Shown: positions 22,172 to 33,639, counted from the stretch's first letter. The stretch: DNA of 64,000 nt from Pyrocephalus nanus (GCA_038380795.1 CM076279.1:573001-637000), one strand, 5' to 3'. The notes: a model not told the origin generated them from the letters alone. Numbers and translations are program-made.

Positions 22172-24914
22172 ACGGGGCTCCTGCACCCACCCTGTGGGCA
22201 GCCACGGCCGCTCCAAGCCTGCTCCCGGCCCACCCTGCTCCCCTTCATCCTCTTGCCCTGATGCTGTGGGGATGAGCAGGTACTGCACCCAGCGTGGGAC
22301 CCCCCAGCTCCGGGCAAAGATGATGCCACAGTACATCATCCAGATGTGGCATCAGCTCCACAACCTGCCCCTCGCCGAACCACTCACGGCGACGGGGATG
22401 CAAGTCCATGCAAACGAGGCACAGGTTTTTGCTGCTGTCCCTCCCAGAAACACCCAAGTGCTGTTTGTGCACGAGCTGCCAGTGCTGTTTCTGAGTGTGG
22501 TGCACACAGCACTGTGCTCCCGTGTGCCCGAGTCCTCTGGCACTGCCAGCGCCCCGGGTCTCCTCGGGGCCACCCCCTCACAGGCTCAGCACGTCCCCCC
22601 AGAGCAGGCGGATCGCTCTGATCCTCCCGACATCTCCAGCGGGCAGAGGCTCCCTGACTGCTGCAGGCAGAGGGGAGTTCTGGCCCTCATGTGGTGCCTC
22701 TGGCTCTCGGTTCACACTTTCAAAGGCAATTAGAGCAGCCCAAGAGTTGTCAGCTGCAGCAGCGCAGGAGGGTCGCACTGTCACATCTGCTGCTGCCCAA
22801 TCGCCCACCTCGGCACTGGGGCTGGCAGAGAGCCCCGAGGAGCCAAGGGAGAGGGCAGATCAATACCCAATTCCCTCGTGCAGCCCTGGGGAGACAGGCT
22901 GGGTGCACGGTCTGCAGCCAGAAACATCCTGCAGCCTCACCAGCAGACAAGGATTGTTCAGGCTGCAGCAGTGCAAGCTGGCCAAGTGCCCAGCCCCGTC
23001 AGGAAGGCACCAAGGAGTGACCAGGGAACCCCCCAACCTCCCGCTCTGCCCTGAGCACCCTGGAGCTGCTGGAGCAGGGCCCAGCCCTGCCACCTCCCAC
23101 AGCTGACACCAAGCAGCTCCCAGCAGGTCCCTGTCTTCCCACTGCCATTTGGAGAGCAGGGTGGAGGAATCCAAAGCAAAACTCCCTCTCCCAAGAAGGG
23201 CAAGCAGAAGAGACAGATGACTCTGGTCAGAAGAGCTCAGTGCATGCTGAACTGCATGGAGCTGGGCCAGTCAACATGGAAAACATCTGGAAATATGAGC
23301 ACATGTAGCAGAAGCTCCAGCAGGTCAGGGGAGCCAGGCAGATGGCAATGTAGGGGTTGGGACGGAGACAAACCAAGGCAAAAGGGATGGCAACAAGCAG
23401 TGAGGAGAGGGGCCGTGCACAAGACTGGCCACCTCACACTCCACAGTGGGAAACCTGATTTACACCGGCCCTGTGCCTCATCCTCAGCCCATCTCCTCGA
23501 GGCAACGCCATCTCTAACAGCCTCCCACAGGGCCTGAGACCTTCATTGCCCAGGAGCAACCAGCAAAGAGCCACTGCCAGCTCAGAGTTCGTGCCAGGCA
23601 CCTCCAACAGGTCATCAGCACAGGGATTAAAAACATGGCCAAGTCTGATGTCTCTGAGCTCTGCTCCCCGGGCTGGCAAGTGGAGGAGCGAAGCTGTAAC
23701 AGAAAATCTCCCCACGGCTCCATCCAGTCTAAGCAGCATCAGATCAGTGCAGCCCAAATTCCCCGGTGCCAAGAGCTCCCAGCCTCGCCCCCAGTGCTGA
23801 GCCGGGAGAGGCACAGGCAGGGTGGGCAGGCAGCTCATGGCACCGCGGGATGGGTGAACACCACGACCTTGGTGACCTTCCCTGCCAAGGGCAGGGCCAA
23901 GCCTGGCACGATCCCGGCACGGCCGGTGGGAATGCAGGGAAGGAAAGGTCAGAGCTCAGCTCAAGGGGTGCCCCACACTGAACCAGCCCACGGCTCCGAG
24001 CAGAGCTGGGACCCAGCCCTGCCACCAGCACTACAAAGGCAGAATGGCCTGGACAGAGCCCAGCCCTGGGGAGGTGCAGCACTGATGAGTCCTGGCGTCC
24101 TCGCCCACTCCAGCACCGCTGCTGGGCCCCCGCTGCCAGGGCAGGACGTCACACGGTGCCACACAGACCCCCTGCGAGCCCTCCTAAAGCTCCTTCTCAC
24201 CACGAGGCCCCTCTCTGCCCCCACCCCAGGAGCCACACAGACATTTTTTCACAGGTTTTAAAGCTCTGTCACATCCCACTGAGCTCCAACTCTCACCACC
24301 AGCTCTAAATCCACAACCTCGACTGTGGGATTTCCAGCCAGCCACCGCCTCCGCCAGTGAAAGCGGGGATGGATTACGGCACCTCAGCTCGGCAGCACCG
24401 ATAATCCTCTGCCTTATCGGAGCAGGGGGGAGCTGGCAGGAAGGACACTGGAGCTCACAGGGATCCCAATGCCAGTGGTGCTTGGTTGGGAGGGAGTTCC
24501 TACCTGGCCAGAGGTGCTGATCCTGTGGCAGAGCTGCTCTCCTGCTGCACCAAATCCAGCGGGCAGCAAAGACCCTTTTCCCACCAGTGCAGCCCTGCAC
24601 ATCGGGATTTTATCCCTGGGAGATCAGGGCTAGTAGGGCAAGGGGACAGCCCCAGGGAGGCAGTGGACACAGAGCTGCCTCTGCACTGATGCAACTGAGT
24701 TCAAGCAGTTAAATGACAACACCCAAGTCAGATGAGCAGCGCTAAATGAGAAGCCTTGGCCACGTCAGACCCTCCTCACCCCAGCACTCCCATCACACCT
24801 GTCAGGCACCCACACTCCTTTGTTCCCTTCCCTGCTGCCCCCTGGCTCAGCCCTGTGCTGTCCTGCAGACCCCCTGCCCAAGCCATCCTATTGCTGGGAA
24901 CGCACAGGGCACCG
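22172..24914. other. Long GC-rich filler
   Basis: 2.7 kb with no island or repeat recognised. A 10-bp perfect inverted repeat TGATGCCACA/TGTGGCATCA (22,321-22,330 and 22,345-22,354) encloses a 14-bp loop, which is expected about once by chance in this window. Long open frames on both strands are composition artefacts. Confidence 0.5.
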
Positions 24915-24919
24915 GGCAC

Positions 24920-25128
24920 AGCAGAAGGATTTAATTGCATGTCAAAATTAAATCTCTTTTGATGAAGAACAATTCAACTATGGCTCTGTCTAATCAAATT
25001 AACAAAGTCTTTTTTGATTTTCAATTATCTTCTTCGCCGGAACACTTTATCCGCCGCTCCTGCGATGCAGCTGACAAGCCCCGACTGACAATTGAGGTGT
25101 TTGCCGCACTTCAGCAAGGCAGGGTGAC
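24920..25128. promoter_or_regulatory. AT-rich island, candidate enhancer
   Basis: TTTAATTGCATGTC, AAAATTAAATCTC, GTCTAATCAAATTAAC, TTTTTTGATTTTCAATTATC, then a CpG-containing right part (TTCGCCGGAAC, TTATCCGCCGC, CCGACTGACAATTGAGG). It ends about 250 bp before the 15/22-bp minisatellite. Confidence 0.52.
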
Positions 25129-25378
25129 CGCAGGGGCCCCTCACAGCCCCCCCGAGCTGAGCCAGGAGCCAACTGCAGCAAACACACAGAGCAAAGTGAC
25201 AGTGGCAGCCCCTTGCTGCAGCACAGCTGGGGACAGAGCAGCTCCTCTCCTCGCTGGGGTGCTGAGACCTGGGGACAGCCAGCAGCGAGGCCAGTCCCAC
25301 CACACCGTGCCCCCACAGCAGCAGCAGGGAGAGGGGACCCTGTGGAGTCTGCACCGCGCCCCACATCATGATGGGAGC

Positions 25379-25745
25379 CCCCATGGGGGTCCCGCACACG
25401 GGGGTCTCACACACGGGGGTCTCACACACGGGGGTCTCGCACACGGGGGTCTCGCACACGGGGGTCTCACACACGGGGGTCCCGCACACGGGGGTCTCGG
25501 GTCTCGCACACGGGGGTCCCGCACACGGGGGTCTCACACACGGGGGTCTCGGGTCTCACACATGGGGGTCTCACACACGGGGGTCTCGGGTCTCGCACAC
25601 GGGGGTCCCGCACACGGGGGTCTCACACACGGGGGTCTCGGGTCTCGCACACGGGGGTCCCGCACACGGGGGTCTCACACACGGGGGTCCCGCACACGGG
25701 GGTCTCACACACGGGGGTCTCGGGTCTCGCACACGGGGGTCCCCC
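25379..25745. repeat. 15/22-bp G-rich minisatellite with higher-order structure
   Basis: There are 22 copies of CACACGGGGGTCTC-type 15-bp units. Five carry an extra 7-bp GGGTCTC, making 22 bp. The inserts begin at 25,499, 25,551, 25,588, 25,640 and 25,722, spaced 52, 37, 52 and 82 bp, which are all 22 plus a multiple of 15. This points to growth by unequal exchange of whole units. The regular GGGGG runs are on the plus strand. Confidence 0.96.
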
Positions 25746-25761
25746 CGCAGGTGGGCGGGCA

Positions 25762-25775
25762 CTGCCCCCTACCGG
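25762..25775 (-). promoter_or_regulatory. CTCF-like site at the minisatellite edge
   Basis: The minus strand reads CCGGTAGGGGGCAG, matching every position of the CTCF core CCRSYAGRKGGCRS. It lies about 17 bp beyond the 15/22-bp minisatellite. Confidence 0.4.
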
Positions 25776-25779
25776 CCGC

Positions 25780-26228
25780 CCAGCCCCACGGAGGGCTCCG
25801 CAGCCCCCAGACCCCCCGGTCCCTCCGGCTCCCCAAAGATGAGACCCCCTGACACAGCCTGGCCTGCCCTGCACCCCCACACCAAGGTCCCAGGGCAGGG
25901 ACTGCCGCACGCTGGATAAGCACACACGGATCAGTGCACAGGGAGCTCCCAGGACACACGGGAGGGCTGAGCAGGGTCCAGGACCCCCAGAGAGCTGCTC
26001 TGACTGCCCAGCCGAGGAGATGGAGCAGCACCTGCAAGCCAACCCCACTCTGCAGCACAGAGGATATTGCAGCCCCAGCCAGGCCACCACTGCAGAGTTT
26101 CAGGGCTCCACGTACCCCCAGGGTGACCTGGCCTGGTGGGATGGGAACAGCAGCTCCCACTCACTCCTCCAGCCCCGGGCTGCAGCAGGCAGAGGGGCTG
26201 GAGGAATGTGTGCGTGCTGCTCCTCCCA
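25780..26228. other. GC-rich filler
   Basis: Nothing recognised between the CTCF-like site and the next island. Confidence 0.4.
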
Positions 26229-26229
26229 A

Positions 26230-26457
26230 ACACTGCTTCCAAATGAATATCTGACTCCCTCTTCACGGATAAAGGGATCGGCTCCCATTCCCAGGTCTCT
26301 CCACTTCCAATCCCTTTTGTGCATTTTCCAAAGAGGGGTTGATCACATCCTGGCAGATGCTGGGAGCAGACGCCTAATGGAGGCCATCTGCCACGTTTCA
26401 CAGGGAAAATTATTCAAACTCACTAGGACTTTAATTTAATCAGCTGGCACTGAAGTG
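26230..26457. promoter_or_regulatory. AT-rich island
   Basis: AAATGAATATCTGAC, CACGGATAAAGGGATCGG, TTTTGTGCATTTTCC, GCCTAATGGAGGCC, AAAATTATTCAAACTC and CTTTAATTTAATCAGCTGG (E-box CAGCTG). Confidence 0.43.
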
Positions 26458-26459
26458 GG

Positions 26460-27398
26460 CACCGGGCGTTCACGGGAGCAGGTGTGAGCACCGGCCGGCA
26501 GAGGAAAGAGTCCCCCCCAGTCACCACGGGACCTCACGGCACAGCGTGGCCACCGGCACCTCACCATCAACAAAGGCACAACACTCACCAGCCTCGAGCT
26601 ACAGAGGAGCTCCTCCCTTGGGAAAGCTCCTCGAGTATCCCCAGCATTTGGGAACTGCAGCATGGAGGAAAACTCATGGCAGGTGACACCAGAGCAGATG
26701 GGCCATTGGTTACCAGTAAGGAATCTGCTGGCAGGCGCGTTCATGCCCATCCCTGTAGACCTGGAGTGCTGCTGAGCCACGGCCGAGCTGTGCAGAGGGA
26801 AAGGGCAGGAGGAGCCGTCCCTGGGAAGGTGGCAGCGTCATTCAGAGCGGCTGCTGGAGCTCACCCAGCCCCCTCCCACCTGGACGAGACCGTACCACCC
26901 TCGTCCCCAAAGACTTCCCGTATGCCAAGTGACAGATCGATTCACTGCAAAGATGGGAAGTGCCAGCCTGGCACTGGGAAAAAGGGACAGGAGGAAAGGT
27001 GCTGTTTGTGCTGCATCCTCTGAAATCTCTGCCTTACCCCAAGGCGAGGCAGCTTCCCCTGCCCAGCAGCTCCCGGTGTGCACAGGAACCCCCAGGAAAG
27101 ATGAGCATGTGCCTGTCAAAGAGAGGAGGGAAAGGCAGCCTGGCTGCTGCTCCAGACATCTGCAGAGATCTGGGATCTCTCCAAGCAGGTGGTGTGTCTT
27201 CACTGCCTCTGTCACCAGCCATAGAGGACATCTGACCACGGCACCCCCACGTGAGCCCCTGCCAGGGACTGAAGGGGAGATGGCCCAGGAAGGGAGACAG
27301 GACCAGAGGCCCTGAAGAAAGGTCACTGAAGTCCTCATCTGATCACTGTGAACAGAACATACCTGCACTGGATGAAAGGACAAAGCCTCTGGCAACCC
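26460..27398. other. GC-rich filler
   Basis: No island, repeat or recognisable exon. Confidence 0.45.
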
Positions 27399-27399
27399 C

Positions 27400-27545
27400 C
27401 AGCCAAGCTGATTAAGACGAAAATTCTTCCTGAGCCCAAATCCAGGGGCACATTTACATCCAAGCCACTAATTCTGTCACATCATGCAAATACAAGGCAG
27501 TTCTACTTTCTCACCTGTCAGATCACTTCCTCCCTAGTATTACAG
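27400..27545. promoter_or_regulatory. Moderate AT-rich island with octamer
   Basis: GCTGATTAAGACGAAAATTC, CCACTAATTCTGTC and an octamer ATGCAAAT (27,484-27,491). Confidence 0.35.
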
Positions 27546-27889
27546 TGGGTCTAGACTCAACCACCAAAACACTTTGATCAAACCTGAGCTCCACAGAGCT
27601 GACCCCACACAGCCACTGCAAGACCCGTGGGCTGGGGGTACCCCAGCCCAGCTCGTGCCACATCCCTTCCCTTCCATGGTCACTCCAACTGGCCATGGAC
27701 CCCTCAAGGCAGTGGGAAGGAGCAAACACAAGTTCTCTCATCCTTGGGAAACCACTGACCTGTCTGCTCAGGACCTTTCCAAAGGGCTGTGGCCCAGCTT
27801 AGCTGGAAAATCCATGGAGCCCAAATGAAACTGGGCAGCAAGGGAAGGGGATAACTTGGCAGCTGCTCACATTTAGTTTGCACCTTCTT

Positions 27890-28135
27890 TGCCAGTATGG
27901 AAGGAAACAAACGACCTGTGAAGGGAACTGAGCACAGTGATTCATTACCCCCGATGTGTGATGATGGCTTAATTATTTTTCTAACTGGGGAGAAACACTT
28001 TCTGACAGCAGGTGCAAATTAATTCTCCACTGCTTTTAGGAGTGATCGGCCCAGGACAAGTAGAAAACTGGAAAACCTAATTAAATCGGGAGCTAGGTGG
28101 AATAAGTGGAGCAGGGAGTTTGTTTGCATGGTGCT
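27890..28135. promoter_or_regulatory. AT-rich island, candidate enhancer
   Basis: GGAAACAAACGACC, GTGATTCATTACCCCCGATG, GGCTTAATTATTTTTC, GCAAATTAATTCTCC, CCTAATTAAATCGGG and GTTTGTTTGCATGG. Four separate homeodomain cores lie within 250 bp. Confidence 0.52.
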
Positions 28136-28139
28136 GATG

Positions 28140-28728
28140 GGTACTAACAATCACTGCAAAAGGCACAGGGCTCCCAGCAGGAAACTGGGGCTGTGTCTGG
28201 AGCTCCTTGCACCGGGACAGGCTTTAACAGTTTTGGGCAGGAGATGCCACTGCACATGCTACTCACTGCTCAGGGATGGGAAATGCAGGGCTGTGCCCAG
28301 GGAGAGAGAGGCTTTGGAACTGATGGACAGGGAGGAGCAGGGCTGTCCCACTGCCCAGGTGCTGAGCAGAGGAGATGCTGTTCACAGGCTGCCAAACAGC
28401 TGATCAGCACTGGGGCTCTCCACGTCCTTCCAGGCTTCACATCCCTCCAGGGCCACAGGACACCCAGTTACCGAGCCCCCAGCACCCACTGGGCAGGGCA
28501 GCGAGCAGGAACCCTGTCCCATTCCTGTGCAGCCAGAGCAGGGGCAGTTAACATCCCTGCAGGAGCCACTGCCCAGCCTCCAGGGCACGAAGGAAGCCAC
28601 CACAGCTCTGCCAGCCCTGCTCCAGCCGTGGCACACGGTGCCACCACTGCCAGCTCCTGCACCGAGGTGTGGAAAATAACCAACACCTGAGGGGTTTTGC
28701 CACCGGGGGGAGCAGCCAGGGCTGATCC
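28140..28728. other. GC-rich filler
   Basis: Nothing recognised. Confidence 0.4.
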
Positions 28729-28729
28729 C

Positions 28730-28802
28730 AAGCTCGACAATCGGGGAAGAAAGAGTTTATGTTGAACGGTTGCCATGGAAACACCATTTATACTTTCCTG
28801 CA
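28730..28802. promoter_or_regulatory. Short island around an RFX X-box
   Basis: GACAATCGGGG, GAGTTTATGTTGAACG, the X-box at 28,769-28,782 and CATTTATACTTTCC. Confidence 0.42.
28769..28782 (+). promoter_or_regulatory. RFX X-box
   Basis: GTTGCCATGGAAAC is a near-perfect palindromic RFX X-box in a short AT-rich island (28,730-28,800). It is followed by ACCATTTATA. Confidence 0.45.
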
Positions 28803-29234
28803 GCTCCAGAGCCGGCTCTCCCAGTAAAACCACTGCTCGGCCCCACTGCCCAGCCAGGCTCTCCATCACCCCCTCCAACCTCAGCCTCCAGGGGCTGGAG
28901 CCCCTCTGCAATGGCCTCAGGGTGCTGAGCCAGCAGTGGCACCACGAGGCTCTTCCCCAGCTGCATCCCAGAGCACCTCCAGGGATTTTAAAGGGAAGGA
29001 GCATCTGAATCCAGCTTAGATGATACAAAGCTAAAAATGGGGGAGCACAGGGGCATCAGGAGGTTAAGTGGGTGTCCTGGTCTCCCTGCAAATCCTCTTG
29101 CTGCCTGCTTGCTCCTGTGCACAACTCTTGGTCCCACTCATCCCATCTCACCACCTGGGGGTCTCTCCCACCTCCCCCCAAGTCTGAGCCTGCTGGGCTG
29201 CTCTGCTAATCACCCCCCTCCAACACACCCACAA

Positions 29235-29488
29235 TGCTAGGAGAAAGAACCCTAATTGCTTTTTGTTTTTCTGCTTCTCCCATCATTAAATCCCTTCATC
29301 CCTAATAGTTTGGGATTCTGTGAAGGTTAATATGTTTCAGGTTCCACACAAGTACAGCTAATTAACAAACAGTCCCCTCAATTCCCTTTAATGCTACACA
29401 TGGAATGCAATCGCTGCAATTACCTGCTTCCCAAAGCCATTACAAACCACAGAAAATTAGCTGGAACAGGTGATAAAACCCTTCTTTT
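29235..29488. promoter_or_regulatory. AT-rich island, candidate enhancer
   Basis: CCTAATTGCTTTTTG, CATCATTAAATCCC, CTAATAGTTTGGG, GGTTAATATGTTTC, AGCTAATTAACAAAC, CCCTTTAATGC, TGGAATGC (TEAD-like), GCTGCAATTACC and GAAAATTAGC. One of the densest homeodomain clusters in the window. Confidence 0.53.
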
Positions 29489-29489
29489 A

Positions 29490-30935
29490 CTGGTTCATGA
29501 AAGTAGCTGATCTCCAGGCAGCAGCTCCCCACCACGCAGCTGGAAGGGGCCAGCACCCTTCGAGCAATCCAGCTGGGATCCCCCTGGATCCCGGTGAGCC
29601 CTAAAACACCAGCAGTTTCAGCTTCACCTTCCCTTGGGCACTCAAGCCCAGACTCCCCACCCCAGACCTTGGCACCAAGAGCCAGACATGTTCTCCTACT
29701 GATGAAAATGAGTCTGTAATTAAAGCAAACCCTCACCAGCTGCTGGGGGGACTCAGTGAAGGGGCAGAACTCTAATCCTGAGGGGCACCAGGACACCCTG
29801 ATGCACAGGGTGAGAGTAGAGCCAAAGCCAGTACTGGCCCGGGGTTCCTCAGGACTGGTGTGGTGTCACCATCCTGAGGGACAGTTGGGACACAATCCCT
29901 AGGGACGCACACACAAGGAAAGGGGGAGAATGTTCACACCCACTCCTGGAGGAAGAAGAGGAAGGGAAAGCCCTTATCTTCCTCCTCATCCTCCCAGAGG
30001 AAGAGCATCCTCTGCAGGCTCCAGGAGGGGTCACAGACAAACTCCCTTCACTCTCCACCTGGGAACTGGGCTATTCCCAGAGGAATCAGAGCACTCGCTT
30101 TGGAACTCCTTCACGTCTGCTTTCGGGAGCCCCAGAGGGAGATATCCAGTGCCAGGGAATGCACTGAGCTCCCAGCAAATTGCTCCATTAGCCCTCATTA
30201 AAAACCAGCCCCTCTCGGATGAGGTTCAATTTCCAGCTCCTGGATCTTGTGCCAGAGGGAAGAGCTCTCCAGTGTCAGCCTCCCCTCTGCTCCATCACTC
30301 ACATGCAGCAGTGATAGCTGGGCTTGCTCCAGATCCCACGGCCCTGAGGGAGGCCCAGCTGCAGCCCCAGCACCGTGCAGGGCTGCTCCACAGCCTGGCC
30401 AGGCAGGTAAGGGCAGTGCAGGTGGAGCAGAGAGCACAGCACGGACATCCCTGTGCAGCAGCAGAACCAACACCTCGGGTTCTTCAGAGCAAAGAGCTCA
30501 GCTCAGCAGACACAAGGGACCCCCACCCCTGGCACAGCCCCCCCAGGCACAGCCCAGGCACCCCCCACTCCATGGGGGCTCGACCCCCAGCTCCCCCAGC
30601 ATGGCCACAGCTGTGCCAGGGGAACAGTGCTGCCCAGAGGCAGGCAGGTGTCCCCAGCCAGCCAACAGCATCCCCGTGCAGCTCCTGGGGGCAGCTGCCC
30701 ATCTGAGTGTCTCTGGCTGGGCTTCACCAGCTGCCTGTGTCCTGCAGCCCCCCGAGCCCGCACGGTGGGGTACCCGCGGCCAGGGCACCATGCCCAGGCA
30801 GGTGCCCAGCTCCAGGGGTCCTGCTCATCACACCCCCATCCCAGAAGTGCCAGCCAGCCTCTCCACAACCGCATCCTCTCTTCTCAGCACTCCTCCCCGA
30901 GTGCCAGAGCACCCTCCAGTGATGGGCTTCCCATG
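29490..30935. promoter_or_regulatory. GC-rich filler with one weak island
   Basis: Mostly filler. 30,170-30,250 (CAAATTGCTCCATTAGC, CCTCATTAAAAACC, GAGGTTCAATTTCC) is a small AT-rich patch. A plus-strand CAG|GTAAGG lies near 30,404, with no convincing exon. Confidence 0.27.
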
Positions 30936-30939
30936 CAAG

Positions 30940-31280
30940 AGCTCCTTATAAATGTAAATTGGGAACAGCCTCGCAGCACAGGAGGAAAATCACTGTAAAC
31001 AAAATAGCAGTTGCTGTGGAAACCATTAAAAATAGATTCCCCATGCTCCCCCTTTTGTGCCGGGTATTATACAGCTGGGTTCCTTCATTCCGCATTATTA
31101 TTACTTTTTAATTATGAATAATTTCCTCCCTTCTATAGGAAGATGGAGTAAAAAACAGAACTTTCCAAACGAGGGGCCTTTAGGATATGTTTCGATATGC
31201 AAATGAAGGCAAACATGCATTCGGTGGTGTTTACGCCACAGGGTAGAAATCTTTCAGCATTAACCCTTCTCATGCCACGC
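30940..31280. promoter_or_regulatory. Large AT-rich island, candidate enhancer
   Basis: CTTATAAATGTAAATTGGG, TGTAAACA (forkhead, 30,994-31,001), an RFX-like site at 31,010, CATTAAAAATAGATTCC, GCATTATTATTACTTTTTAA, TTATGAATAATTTCC and an octamer ATGCAAAT (31,197-31,204) with a second GCATTCGG nearby. Non-repetitive and about 340 bp long. Confidence 0.54.
31010..31023 (+). promoter_or_regulatory. RFX X-box-like site
   Basis: GTTGCTGTGGAAAC differs at two central positions from the site at 28,769 and is also followed by CCATTAAA. A forkhead word TGTAAACA precedes it at 30,994-31,001. Confidence 0.4.
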
Positions 31281-31281
31281 T

Positions 31282-32638
31282 CCCCATTTCCTCCCCTTTC
31301 CCCAGCCAGGAAGGCCAGTGCCCACAATCCCATAGGCAGCTGGATCCAGGATGGAGGGGAAGGGCAGATGTAGGGTAACACCTCAGCCAGCTGGGCACAG
31401 TGCTGCCCTGCCAGCCCTGCTGTGCTGGTCAGAGCCACTGGCGTGTTGCCCACAGCCCTCATGCACCATATGACAGAGCCACTCCATGGCAGGGGCCAGC
31501 TCTGCCTTCCCAGAACAGTTCTCCACGCCCAGAAACACCGAGATCAGCACAACTTGTGAGCCCACAAGCGCTGGGGGAGCACTGGGAGCAGAGGGACAGG
31601 GACACGCTGCCCCACAGGACAGAGCACGATGAGCCCCCCCCTCACCGAGGAGTGCCAGAAATCCCACTCAACACCCCTGTCCTGCGGGGCTGCCCTCTGA
31701 CACAGGATTCATTCCCTGAGCAGAGGAAACGTTCAGAATTATTTGGAAAACGGGAAGATGGTCCCATTCCAGAGCCTGACTCAGCGGCTATTTTCAGCCC
31801 TCGTCCACGGGAGAGGATGCTCCTGCCCCGGGCACACGGTTGGCCAGCAGCGCCCCGCCGGGTGCCAGCCGTGGGCCTGGCAGCACAGGCAGCGCCTGCC
31901 CACGGCCCCCAGCGAGCAGGCTGGCCCCGGCCCACGGCCAGCGCCTCGCTGGCTCCCACAAACTTCCCGCTGCCGCTGAGGAGCAGATGGACGAGCCTGG
32001 GAACCCTCCAGCACACGCTGAGCCCACGTCCTGACAGCGTGCTGCCCGTGCCCACGGCTGGGGTCAGACCCCTGCCAGCCCCAGCGCCGAGCCCAAAGCA
32101 CCCAGGGCCGCAGGACAGACAGAACTGCCCATCCACAGCCACCCAGCCAAGACACAGAGCTGCACAGGCCAACACTGGTGTCTCACGGACACCCCCGTCT
32201 GCTTTCATCCCCCCTGAAGGTGGCCAGGTCTCTGATCGGAGAGGAACACGACTTGCTTTGGCTTTTGGGAAGTTTCTGCTGCTCCATCACACAGTGCGGG
32301 GTGTGCACCACGGTCTGGCCAAAGGCATTACCACAGGTGCACAAAACACAGGCTGGAAAACCCCAAACAGGCCTGGATTTGGAGTTCAGATTTTCACAGT
32401 TAAGAAGAGAAAGTTTTCACTGCTCTCCTGCAGATACCAAATGGGGACAGGGACGGAACTGAGCTGAGGGGAAAGGGCAGGGGTCTTGAAGGCAACTTTA
32501 GCACCTTGCCACCTCCTTCTAAAAATCCCCAAGGAAAACAAGAGCCTTTCTCCACAGAGACAAGCTCTCCTAATTCCCATTTTAAGTGCTTTGGTGCTCC
32601 ATGTCTGCTGTGTAACCCAAATTCAACCTATCACAAAG
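31282..32638. other. GC-rich filler
   Basis: Holds the longest open frame of the window (plus, 31,400-32,467, 355 codons), proline-rich and without similarity to any family I know. No repeat or island recognised. Confidence 0.5.
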
Positions 32639-32639
32639 T

Positions 32640-33130
32640 ACTGACACTGAATATTACAGCCCAGGGCTGGAAGGGCACTTAGACCCAGCAAGTGCAGCCC
32701 TGGGACACGGGCTAAAGGCTCCAATCCTGTGTTCATCCCATTCAGTGGCTCTCTCCCAGACAGATATCCGGGTTTGATCCAGAGATGTCAAGCAACAGAG
32801 AATCCCCTACAGGCTTAAGCTCTTCCCGTGGTTAATTACCTTCCCTGATAAAAATATGCCCTTTGTTTCCAGTCAGAATTTGTCTTGCTGGAGCTTTCAG
32901 AGCCTGGATCTTGTTATGTCTTTTCCCTCCTAAATTAGAGCGCTCTGTACCCATAGAGATCTCTTGATCACAGCCTAAAACAACCCACGTTGCAAAGCCA
33001 CCTCTTAAACTTCTCTTGGATGAAAAGTTCAACCTACTTAGGCTCTGTCTCCCACAGCAGAGCAGATTTTCCAGCCCATGAACCATTTCTGTAGTTCTTT
33101 CCTGAACATTTCCCATGCCACCAGTGTTTT
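32640..33130 (-). mobile_element. Ancient 5'-truncated CR1 LINE fragment
   Basis: Read on the minus strand, this follows the 3' end of old avian/reptilian CR1 elements in order: TTCATGGGCTGGAAAA near 33,080, then an AAGAGAAGTTTAAGAGGTGG block, then GACAAATTCTGACTGGAAA, then a GGTAATTAACCACGGGAA block and GGGGATTCTC, and finally GTGCCCTTCCAGCCCTGGG near 32,665. Those are the conserved C-terminal reverse-transcriptase-ORF and 3'UTR landmarks. The frame is broken; a minus-strand reading over 32,832-33,120 still gives VQERTTEMVHGLENL, which resembles the CR1 ORF2 C-terminus. It is 5'-truncated, as is typical for CR1. The family was recognised from memory; the exact subfamily is uncertain. Confidence 0.8.
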
Positions 33131-33134
33131 TCCA

Positions 33135-33638
33135 GCACAGACCCCAAGCATGTTCCCAGCATCCCAGTGACACTGCTGGCACTCCCACGACACAGGCTCC
33201 CCTCATCACCCCCTGGCAGCCTTTCACCCCAGCTTTTAATGCAGGAGGGGGACATTCAGCATCCTGCCCCGGTGCAGGGGGGAGAGTGGCTGGCAAGCAC
33301 AACCATCTGCAAACACACACAGCGAGTTAACAAACCCAGGCAGCCCCCAGGACCCACACGGAGAGGAGATAAACCGGCGGATCCCCGGGAATACTCACAG
33401 GCTGCTTGGCTCTCTCCTGTCAGTACATCCACCCAGTCAGCACAAACGTCCAGTCAGCCCAGTCAGCAGAGCGAGGGAAGGAAGGTCTGCGCCGGGGTAA
33501 TGCCCAGAAACCCCCAAAATCCTCCCCAGCTCCAGACCAGCAGCACGGGGGGGCCCTCCCTGCTGGCAGGGGGGGGTCAGGGAACAGCCCAGGGAGCCCC
33601 AGCTCTGCGTGCTCCCCGTCAGGCAATGTCCTGCTCCA
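33135..33638. other. GC-rich filler
   Basis: G-runs at 33,545 and 33,572 (G7 and G8) are the only structure seen. Confidence 0.4.
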
Positions 33639-33639
33639 G

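Noticed and set aside
22321..22354. 10-bp inverted repeat as a hairpin RNA
   Set aside because: About one such repeat with a loop under 20 bp is expected in this window, and no extended stem surrounds it.
25379..25745. CRISPR-like or telomere-like array
   Set aside because: No spacers, and the unit is unlike TTAGGG; a minisatellite explains it fully.
31400..32467. Longest plus-strand open frame (355 codons)
   Set aside because: Proline/serine-rich, in GC-rich filler where stop codons are rare; no domain, no splice context, comparable frames overlap on the other strand.
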